Shown piece after piece: positions 1 through 5,311 of a DNA stretch of 9,125 bases. This DNA comes from Methylococcaceae bacterium UBA4132 (lineage in GTDB: Bacteria > Pseudomonadota > Gammaproteobacteria > Methylococcales > Methylomonadaceae): the NCBI GenBank assembly GCA_002380945.1, contig DFWO01000193.1, forward strand, positions 1 through 9,125. The letters are read 5' to 3'. The notes under the pieces were generated by a model. It was not told where the DNA came from and did no database searches. It worked only from the letters and a program-made list of their open reading frames with translations. Positions within the stretch are counted from its first letter, which is position 1. Each line of letters opens with the position of its first letter. Position numbers and translations under genes: made by a program.

Positions 1-106
1 GAGATGTTGAACAGGTTCTTAGGCAAAAGGACAGAATATCGCCATAGTCATTGACCGTAACGTATACAAAGAAGCCATAAAACCGCCCCATTGACGAGTT
101 GTTACG
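1..106 (-). pseudogene. Decayed fragment of an IS982/IS4-like DDE transposase, cut by the window edge
   Basis: On the minus strand, reading from 106 down to 1, the translation begins RNNSSMGRFYGFF and continues VYVTVNDYGDILSF. From memory this follows the conserved stretch of IS982-type DDE transposases (KSSTGWFYGFKLH, then a V-N-D-x-G-E-I-L-x-F strand, then a T-P-G-N segment). The residue after that strand is already altered (CLRTCS instead of a TPGN-like motif), and the reading frame meets a stop at 134-136 just upstream, so no complete N-terminus is present. I infer an old, inactivated insertion-sequence remnant whose C-terminal part would lie left of the window. A short chance resemblance cannot be excluded. 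Confidence 0.42.
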
Positions 107-142
107 TCCTGATTGACTTTGAGATAGAACCACTTAATCAGT

Positions 143-172
143 ATCACACCAGTGTGATGAAAAATCATCACA
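143..172. repeat. Two overlapping hairpins sharing one arm
   Basis: ATCACAC (143-149) pairs with GTGTGAT (152-158) around a CA centre, giving a 16-bp dyad typical in size of a repressor operator. The second arm is reused: TGTGATG (153-159) also pairs with CATCACA (166-172) over a six-base AAAAAT loop. The two foldings exclude each other in RNA. The site lies between the transposase-like remnant and the end of the TonB receptor gene, so it may be a regulator site of a gene outside the window, an insertion-sequence end, or a 3' processing structure. Confidence 0.5.
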
Positions 173-181
173 GTTAGCTTT

Positions 182-222
182 TTTGAAAGAATTTCGGTCT
201 CAATAACTTCTATTCTTTCAAA
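182..222. repeat. Perfect 11-bp inverted repeat downstream of the TonB receptor
   Basis: TTTGAAAGAAT (182-192) and ATTCTTTCAAA (212-222) are exact inverted copies separated by 19 bases. On the minus strand the repeat sits about 65 bases past the receptor stop codon, where a terminator would be expected, but the bases after it on that strand are AAAAAAGC and not a T-run, so it does not fit an intrinsic terminator. It may stabilise the 3' end of the receptor mRNA or be a remnant of a small mobile repeat. Confidence 0.5.
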
Positions 223-227
223 TGGTT

Positions 228-245
228 AAAAAGGCTACTTTTTTT
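228..245. terminator. Weak A/T hairpin, possible bidirectional terminator
   Basis: AAAAAG (228-233) and CTTTTT (238-243) form a six-pair stem with a GCTA loop, followed by two more T on the plus strand. On the minus strand it lies about 40 bases after the TonB receptor stop codon and also ends in a T-run. The stem has only one G-C pair, so termination would be inefficient. It is the only terminator-shaped element I see for the receptor gene. Confidence 0.3.
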
Positions 246-286
246 ATGTTGATTTCAGGTACTTATTTTTATTAGCGTATAAATCG

Positions 287-2590
287 CTAAAAATTCACTG
301 CCACTTCACCAATAAACGTTCTTCTTGGCATAAGAGCAGACTGGTAATAATTTTCATCTAACAGGTTTTGTATCGCGAAGCTGGTTTTAACGCCTTTCAG
401 TAGTTCGTAACCTATTTTGGTATCTAGCAAATAATACGCATCCCACGCACCTTGTACGCCAACCGCAACATCACGATTAGTCGCATCTGAGTAAGATTTA
501 TCCACATAACGCCCAATCACCGAACCGAATACACCTTTATATTGACCTTCTACACCGACATTCCACATTAGCTTAGGTGCGCGAGTTAATTCTTTACCCA
601 CTGTATTTGGATCACTTAAATTTTCGGTGATTTTGGTGTGGGTATAACTGACATTACCAAATAACCAAACACCATCAATCAGCGTTTGTTTAAGTGTCGC
701 TTCAACACCACGAATTTTTGCTTTACCTGCGTTACTGGTTTGCTTTAAGTCGTTCGCTGTGCCTGTAATAATGTCTTTAACATAAAATAAATCCGTCAAA
801 TCGGTTTCATAATAAGTCGCTGTTAAATTCGTCCCTGTATCAAAATGTGTTTCCGCGCCGATTTCCCACGAAAACGCTTTTTCGGGTTTTAAATTGGGCG
901 CGGCTTCGGTAGTAACACGGCTAAGAATGCCAAAACGGTTAGAATTAGCGACCGAATTGCTATAAAGATCAAACGTGGTGGGTGGACGAAACGCCAAACC
1001 TGCCGAACCTTTCAATACCAAATTATCCAAAGGTTTATAAACGACCGCACCTTTAGGGCTAAATTGGGTAAAACTGCGTTCTGGATATTGCTGATTGTAA
1101 GTCAATAATGGCGCGGCTTGTTGCACCTTGCCTGTCGAACTCCAGCTATCCACACGCCCACCTAGATAGACGCTAAGCTGATCAATTGGCATCCATTCAT
1201 CTTGTAAATACACGCCGTAAGTATTACTTGTACCACTGGCATTATAAATAGTGGCGGTTTTACTGTTCCAATCGCGCCAATTGCTTAAGTTATAACGCAC
1301 GCGGTGCATACTGTCTTGATTTGCATCAAAGCCGCCGACTAAATTGTGAGATGCTAACCAATTGGGCAGTGCGGCAAAATGTAAAGGTGCTGCCAATTCT
1401 AACTTGCCATTAATACGTTCATCTTGAGGCAAAGCGGATAATTCACCCGCGCCACCATTAAAATTAGTTTTCGGATCAGTGGTACTGAATAAGCCTGTAT
1501 TGATAAAACGGTCTTGCAGACTAAAGTCGGCTTTTAGCGTGGCTTTATTGTCAAATTGATGATCAAAACGCAGAAAATAACGCTTGATTTCTTCATCGCT
1601 GGGCGTGGTGCTGAATTCCGTTTCGCGTAAGGTTAATTTATCAAAGGAGCGACCGTTTCTAATCGCCAAATTACCTGAACTAATTGGTAGTCTCTTACTA
1701 TTTTGTAAATAAGAAACGTAGGGTTCATTCGCTGATACTTCAGAACGATAAATCGAAAAACCTGCCATGCCATGCGTTTTCGGGGAAAAATCATAATACA
1801 ACTTGGCAAACGCATTGCCTTCTTCAAACGGACTAGCACTGAGTTGTCCTAATTGATAAGCTGGGGTATTAAAGGCATCGGTGGTAGGAATTGCCCCCGT
1901 TACTAAACTTGACGTTCCTAGTGTTCTGGCGGAGGAAAATGTTTTATTTAAAAAACTATTCGCATAACCGAAATTTTTATTGTAATTAACGCCGATAGAC
2001 ACGCCAAAACCATTATCGAAATGGTCGCGGTAAATACCTGAACCATTCCATTGATCGCCTGCCGTGTTATTACCCGCACCACCGCCGCCTACACGCATAG
2101 AAAATTCCCGTTTAGTGGGTGTTTTGCTCAAGACATTCACCACACCACTTAACGCATAGCTACCATACAGTGCAGAAAAAGCACCTGGCACATACTCAAT
2201 ACGCTCAACGTCATCCATCATAATGGCAGACAAATTTACCGCGCCACTTTGGGCATTATTTAACGGCTGACCATCCAACATAAACAACGCCCGATTGCTA
2301 CCGCGTATGCCACGAATACTAATATCAGAACGCCCCGTACCAGCCGCTTGATCGCCAAACGCACTGCCAATAGCATACCAGCTAGGTGCTTCACGCATAG
2401 CATCACCTAAACGCAACACACGGCGGTCGGTAATATTTTCCTGAGTAATGACACGCACCGTTGCAGGTGCTTCGGCAACTGTTTTTTCAGTTTTACTAGC
2501 TGTTACCGTCATATCTTTTAAAACGGTCGTCGCGTGTGCCGTTGTCAGTGAACTAGCCGCCACAAGATAGGCTACGCATCGGAGTTTCAT
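287..2590 (-). CDS. TonB-dependent outer-membrane receptor
   Basis: This is an outer-membrane beta-barrel transporter driven by TonB-ExbBD, of 767 residues from the preferred start. I choose the ATG at 2590-2588 because AAGGA lies nine bases upstream; an ATG nine bases earlier (2599) would overlap that ribosome binding site. A signal peptide (MKLRCVAYLVAASS onward, ending near THATTV) is followed by a TonB-box-like KDMTVTAS. The plug domain covers roughly residues 35-160 and contains ISIRGIRGSNRALFMLDGQP and the typical FSALYGSYALSGVVNVLSKT. The barrel fills the rest, with the C-terminal signature NLLDENYYQ and a terminal Phe. Length and motifs look complete. The substrate is not evident: no cobalamin riboswitch fits in the short leader, and I see no convincing Fur box. 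Siderophore, haem or metal-complex uptake are all possible. It is transcribed alone, with decayed genes on both sides. Confidence 0.95.
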   Translation of the reverse strand: MKLRCVAYLVAASSLTTAHATTVLKDMTVTASKTEKTVAEAPATVRVITQENITDRRVLRLGDAMREAPSWYAIGSAFGDQAAGTGRSDISIRGIRGSNRALFMLDGQPLNNAQSGAVNLSAIMMDDVERIEYVPGAFSALYGSYALSGVVNVLSKTPTKREFSMRVGGGGAGNNTAGDQWNGSGIYRDHFDNGFGVSIGVNYNKNFGYANSFLNKTFSSARTLGTSSLVTGAIPTTDAFNTPAYQLGQLSASPFEEGNAFAKLYYDFSPKTHGMAGFSIYRSEVSANEPYVSYLQNSKRLPISSGNLAIRNGRSFDKLTLRETEFSTTPSDEEIKRYFLRFDHQFDNKATLKADFSLQDRFINTGLFSTTDPKTNFNGGAGELSALPQDERINGKLELAAPLHFAALPNWLASHNLVGGFDANQDSMHRVRYNLSNWRDWNSKTATIYNASGTSNTYGVYLQDEWMPIDQLSVYLGGRVDSWSSTGKVQQAAPLLTYNQQYPERSFTQFSPKGAVVYKPLDNLVLKGSAGLAFRPPTTFDLYSNSVANSNRFGILSRVTTEAAPNLKPEKAFSWEIGAETHFDTGTNLTATYYETDLTDLFYVKDIITGTANDLKQTSNAGKAKIRGVEATLKQTLIDGVWLFGNVSYTHTKITENLSDPNTVGKELTRAPKLMWNVGVEGQYKGVFGSVIGRYVDKSYSDATNRDVAVGVQGAWDAYYLLDTKIGYELLKGVKTSFAIQNLLDENYYQSALMPRRTFIGEVAVNF

Positions 2591-2612
2591 GAATATCATT
2601 CCTTATGAGTCA

Positions 2613-2665
2613 AAAATAGCGGGCAAGTCTATCATTGATGGCTTATGATGTCGATTCGCTATTTT
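2613..2665. repeat. 9-bp inverted repeat in the receptor leader
   Basis: AAAATAGCG (2613-2621) and CGCTATTTT (2657-2665) are exact inverted copies separated by 35 bases. The right arm overlaps the proposed -10 box of the receptor promoter and the left arm lies about 23 bases before its start codon, so a DNA-binding dimer of dimers or an mRNA leader stem could control expression. The wide spacing makes either idea tentative. Confidence 0.35.
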
Positions 2666-2691
2666 ATACTGGACGATGCGCCTATTGTCTG
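2663..2691 (-). promoter_or_regulatory. Candidate sigma70-type promoter of the TonB receptor
   Basis: On the minus strand CAGACA (2691-2686, four of six consensus -35 bases) is followed after exactly 17 bases by TATAAA (2668-2663). This would start transcription near 2656 and give a leader of about 66 bases. It lies in the stretch where the front half of a toxin gene has been lost, so the receptor is probably expressed independently of that remnant. Confidence 0.4.
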
Positions 2692-2711
2692 TAGGTTGGT
2701 TTATTTGATTA

Positions 2712-2857
2712 GGGTTTGCTAAAGGCGTAGAGACAACATAAGCAAAACCGAACTTGAAGGTTTTAAAATAATGGCAGAAGCCTTCCTCAACTTAACCGAT
2801 ACACAAATACAAACCTTGATAAATAACCAACATTTAACGGATATTAACAATGAGTAA
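2712..2857 (+). pseudogene. 3' remnant of a HigB/RelE-type toxin gene
   Basis: Two adjoining frames give the tail of a RelE/HigB-family mRNA interferase (the COG4737-like group). GFAKG is read at 2712-2726, and after a one-base frameshift RDNISKTELEGFK, a helix and TDINNE follow in frame to a stop at 2855-2857. Family members typically carry FxYGFAKxxRDNI at this position followed by two helices, which matches. The catalytic front two thirds of the protein are missing; upstream sequence has stops and holds the TonB receptor promoter. The stop overlaps the next start as ATGAGTAA (2850-2857), the usual toxin-first coupling of higBA-type loci. The gene is clearly dead. Confidence 0.62.
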
Positions 2858-3121
2858 AGTCCAAGAAACCCTCAGCGAAATGGCAAAAGACCTATATAGC
2901 GTCGGAGCGATTGATCAAACCACCTTAAGATGGTTTGATGTCAATTCATTACCACCAGTCAAATTGCAGCACTCAGACACTGGTAGGTTTAAGCCAAGGC
3001 GTTTTTGCCGCTGTGTGAATATATCGTATAGAGCAGTAAATTGTGGGAACAAGGCGAAGCCAAACCAACAGGAGCAACGCTTAAACTACTGTCTATCGTT
3101 GAAAAAAAGGACTTGATGTGA
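2850..3121 (+). pseudogene. Frameshifted XRE-type (HigA-like) antitoxin gene
   Basis: The start is well preserved: MSKVQETLSEMAKDLYSVGA and then FDVNSLPPVK, matching the N-terminal arm of HigA/YiaG-like antitoxins (usually about 95-100 residues). The HTH domain survives only in pieces in different frames: LSQGVFAAV at 2986-3015 (+1), NISYRAV at 3018-3038 (original frame), and LWEQGEAKPTGATLKLLSIV from 3041 (+2), the familiar WEQG-x-x-x-P-x-G helix of the family. About ten residues between PPVK and LSQ are also missing. The third frame stops at 3119-3121; restoring one A in the A7 run at 3102-3108 would give GLDVIA and a stop at 3127-3129, the more usual ending. The original frame runs open to 3116, but after LPPVK it mostly codes out-of-frame protein, so it should not be annotated as an intact gene. 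Confidence 0.7.
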
Positions 3122-3183
3122 TTGCTTAAGTCATTTGGGGAAATACGGCTATCGCCTATTGTTGCGCCTTACGGGTTAATGTT

Positions 3184-3206
3184 GGGTTGCCAAAAAACGG
3201 CAACCC
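3184..3206. repeat. Perfect 8-bp hairpin, intergenic-repeat-like
   Basis: GGGTTGCC (3184-3191) and GGCAACCC (3199-3206) form an exact stem around a seven-base AAAAAAC loop, flanked by TT upstream and TATCTACG downstream. From memory this resembles the common bacterial intergenic palindromes of the form TTGGGTT...AACCCAACCTAC, here slightly worn on the right. It lies downstream of the methyltransferase gene on that gene's strand but is not followed by a T-run, so a terminator role is doubtful. Confidence 0.5.
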
Positions 3207-3220
3207 TATCTACGCGACTG

Positions 3221-3241
3221 GTGGTTCGACAAGCTGACCAC
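3221..3241. repeat. Short palindromic repeat with a TTCGACAAGCT core
   Basis: GTGGT (3221-3225) pairs with ACCAC (3237-3241) around TCGACAAGCTG. Together with the following GGACGG the site closely resembles a palindromic motif (TTCGACAAGCTCACCACG) that I recall as dispersed in many unrelated bacterial chromosomes. It sits 15 bases after the hairpin at 3184-3206, forming a small repeat cluster between the dead antitoxin gene and the methyltransferase. Other copies in this window were not found. Confidence 0.4.
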
Positions 3242-3287
3242 GGACGGTATCATTTATACTGTATTAGCTATCGCGGTGAATTCTATA

Positions 3288-4745
3288 TCAACCTAACAAA
3301 GCTTCAATACCTAGCTGTTCTTGATGTTGTTCAGCCTTTTTCAATACTTTAACCACGTTGGGTAATTCCAAACGTTTACCGTTAAAAATGTCATCGACAC
3401 AAACCACCTGTATTTTTGGATAATCTTTGTTGATTAAATCATTGTGATATACACCAAAGGCTTTGCTGGCTTTGACTAAGTTGGCGGCGGGATATAAACA
3501 CAGAAATATACCACACGCCGCGCCGTCACGTTCGACTACGCCGTGCAGTTCGTTAATCATCGATGGTGTTAAGGTTTTGCTGGACTTGACACTGAACAAG
3601 GCTTTTTTGGTTTCGTCACGGTCGGGAATATAGGCAATACCATCAATGCCGCCATCACCGCCTTTTTTCTCGTTGATAATGGCGTGATTGTTGGAATAAG
3701 TCAGCACCAGCCATTTTTCAAATTCTTTGCGGGTTCTATCGTCTTTGTTATTGGCTAAGGCGATTGCGCTGTCCATGTCTTTGGGTACGCCGTTGATGTC
3801 TATGTTATCTAACGCGCCTTTGCTCTGCTCTGCTAAGCGTTTCAGAATCAGGGAAATGCTTTGATAGGTAATGTCGATGCCTATCCAGTTTCGTTTGAGT
3901 TTTTCGGCAACGGCAACAGTTGTGCCACAGCCACAGTAAGCATCTAAAATGGTATCGCCTTCGTTGGAACTGGCTTTGATGATTACTTCTAGCAATGCTT
4001 CGGGTTTTTGGGTGGGATACCCCATACGTTCTTTTGCACTGTTAGTTAATATAGGAATCTGCCACCAATCAAATGGAATACGCCCTAATGGATTCATTTT
4101 GACATAGCTTTTATCACCTACAACCTTAGGTGTCATTGATTTATGAGGAGATGAATAAGGCTCTCTAACATCATCTACATTAAATGAATATTTATCGCTC
4201 TTGGTGTAGAAAAAAATAACGTCATGTTTTTTTGAATAGTGCTTTTTACTTGCTCCGCCTGAACCATAACACCATGAAATTTCATTTTGAAAATCACCCC
4301 CTTTTGGACAAAAAATCGCATCCAAAACCAATTTCAAATAATGGCTAGCCGTTGGGTCACAATGAAAATAAAAACTACCCGTTGGTTTTAATACCCAATG
4401 AATTTCTGCAATGCGTAAGGTCATACTCACTAAATAAGCCAACAACGCGCCTTTTTTTAATACTTTTTCTAAGCCAGTAATTAAATCAATACTCTGCTCA
4501 GTAAATACGCCGTGATAATTACTTTGAATTTCACCCAAACCTTTAATTGCGTCATCGTCCCACGTCCAAGTATCAATAAACGCTTGTGCCTGCGCTTTAT
4601 CTTCCGTGCCGACGTTGTTATAAATCTGGTTGTAGTTGCGCTTAGAATTAAACGGCGGGTCGATATAACATAAATCCACCGTTTCATCTTTGATATAACG
4701 CCTTAAAACGTCTAGGTTGTCACCGTAATAAATTTTGTTTTTCAT
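3288..4745 (-). CDS. Beta-class DNA methyltransferase fused to an Mrr-like nuclease domain
   Basis: This 485-residue protein has two parts. Residues 1-310 are an N6_N4_Mtase-type DNA methyltransferase (Pfam PF01555 family): catalytic motif IV DPPF at 29-32 in CYIDPPFNSKRNYN, the YPTQKPEALL segment at 243-252, and the S-adenosylmethionine motif I, LDAYCGCGTT, at 267-276. Motif IV before motif I is the beta-class order, and DPPF favours amino-group methylation of adenine or cytosine. Residues 330-460 read as a restriction-endonuclease-like fold of the Mrr type: GGDGGIDG (D368) followed by LFSVKSSK (K387), giving a D...SxK site with Ser where Glu or Gln is more usual. Similar proteins with SVKGG at this place are known in cyanobacteria and proteobacteria. 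The start ATG begins MKNKIYYGDN, normal for the family; upstream TATAAA (4780-4775) may be its -10 box, with no obvious -35. No separate restriction or specificity gene is adjacent. It could be a single-chain restriction-modification enzyme or a methyltransferase with a regulatory DNA-binding domain. Confidence 0.9.
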   Translation of the reverse strand: MKNKIYYGDNLDVLRRYIKDETVDLCYIDPPFNSKRNYNQIYNNVGTEDKAQAQAFIDTWTWDDDAIKGLGEIQSNYHGVFTEQSIDLITGLEKVLKKGALLAYLVSMTLRIAEIHWVLKPTGSFYFHCDPTASHYLKLVLDAIFCPKGGDFQNEISWCYGSGGASKKHYSKKHDVIFFYTKSDKYSFNVDDVREPYSSPHKSMTPKVVGDKSYVKMNPLGRIPFDWWQIPILTNSAKERMGYPTQKPEALLEVIIKASSNEGDTILDAYCGCGTTVAVAEKLKRNWIGIDITYQSISLILKRLAEQSKGALDNIDINGVPKDMDSAIALANNKDDRTRKEFEKWLVLTYSNNHAIINEKKGGDGGIDGIAYIPDRDETKKALFSVKSSKTLTPSMINELHGVVERDGAACGIFLCLYPAANLVKASKAFGVYHNDLINKDYPKIQVVCVDDIFNGKRLELPNVVKVLKKAEQHQEQLGIEALLG

Positions 4746-4826
4746 GGATTAAGTCAGTTTTCCAGGTAGTAATTTTTATAAATGATTTAAGGAAATTTGC
4801 TAGTTAAAAAATAGAAATCCCTTAGT

Positions 4827-4906
4827 GCAATAAGATGTACCGACGATAGGAGGCGTATCATTCGTATCAGTTTGTTTCATTATTCCTATGTAGCGCATCT
4901 TATCGC
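4827..4906. repeat. 80-bp imperfect inverted repeat element
   Basis: GCAATAAGATG (4827-4837) faces CATCTTATCGC (4896-4906), matching at ten of eleven positions, and an inner pair ATAGGA (4846-4851) and TCCTAT (4884-4889) is exact. The central 32 bases are unpaired. The shape fits a worn REP- or MITE-like intergenic repeat. It lies between the start of the methyltransferase gene and the cytochrome operon terminator and might carry promoter activity for the methyltransferase, but no clear -35/-10 pair is visible. Confidence 0.42.
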
Positions 4907-4927
4907 GTTAAACAAACTTTCAGGCAT

Positions 4928-4961
4928 AAAAAAAGCCAGACCTTAATTAATAAAGTCTGGC
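4928..4961 (-). terminator. Intrinsic terminator of the cytochrome operon
   Basis: GCCAGAC (4935-4941) and GTCTGGC (4955-4961) form an exact seven-pair stem, extended by TT/AA after one mismatch. On the minus strand it is followed at once by seven T (the A-run 4928-4934). It begins about 47 bases after the stop codon of the small cytochrome c gene, the expected place for ending the two-gene minus-strand transcript. Confidence 0.85.
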
Positions 4962-5008
4962 GGTCAATAATAAAACACGTTGTCGGTGTGTTTTAGCCTT
5001 TTGGAGGA

Positions 5009-5311
5009 TTAGGGCTTTTGCTTGCTGTAATAAGCGGCGAGATTATCAATGTCTGCATCGCTTAATGAACCTGCGATAGCATTCATGATGTCGGATTTGC
5101 GGGTTTTATCGCGGTATTGTTTGAGTGCTGATTTCAAATACGCTTCATCACGCCCAGCGAGTGAAGGAAAAGGCGCGTCGGCTGAGGGCGTTTTTATGCC
5201 GTGACATTGTGAACACACCGCCGCCGCTTTGCTTTGACCTGCAAAAATAACCGCTGCATTGGCGTTGGTTATCAATCCTAGTAATAGACTGGCAACAATA
5301 AAGCGTTTCAT
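5009..5311 (-). CDS. Small periplasmic cytochrome c (class I, single haem)
   Basis: This is a 100-residue monohaem cytochrome. A signal peptide (MKRFIVASLLLGLITNANA) would be cut near residue 19-20, giving a periplasmic protein of about 80 residues. The haem-binding motif CSQCH is at 33-37, and M76 in SDIMNAIAGSLSD is the likely sixth ligand, as in c553/c4-type cytochromes; the C-terminal helix is DADIDNLAAYY. Its ATG overlaps the stop of the cd1 gene by one base (TAATG), and AGGGG about nine bases upstream serves as ribosome binding site, so the two are translated together. The context suggests that it delivers electrons to, or accepts them from, the cd1 protein, like NirM or NirC in nir clusters. 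The specific partner is inferred from position only. Confidence 0.9.
   Translation of the reverse strand: MKRFIVASLLLGLITNANAAVIFAGQSKAAAVCSQCHGIKTPSADAPFPSLAGRDEAYLKSALKQYRDKTRKSDIMNAIAGSLSDADIDNLAAYYSKQKP

Noticed and set aside
2629..2650. Fur box before the TonB receptor
   Set aside because: ATCAT...ATGAT gives a loose dyad but agrees poorly with the 19-bp Fur consensus, so iron control is not supported.
2591..2850. Cobalamin riboswitch before the TonB receptor
   Set aside because: The leader after the proposed promoter is only about 66 bases and the sequence beyond it is a toxin gene remnant; no B12-box-like motif seen.
2850..3116. An 88-residue open frame as an intact gene
   Set aside because: Only the first 40 or so residues match the antitoxin family; the remaining HTH residues lie in the other two frames, so the open frame is a product of frameshifts.
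3122..3352. A 76-residue plus-strand open frame
   Set aside because: It runs from the tail of the dead antitoxin through two hairpin repeats and into the antisense of the methyltransferase 3' end; no family resemblance and no ribosome binding site.
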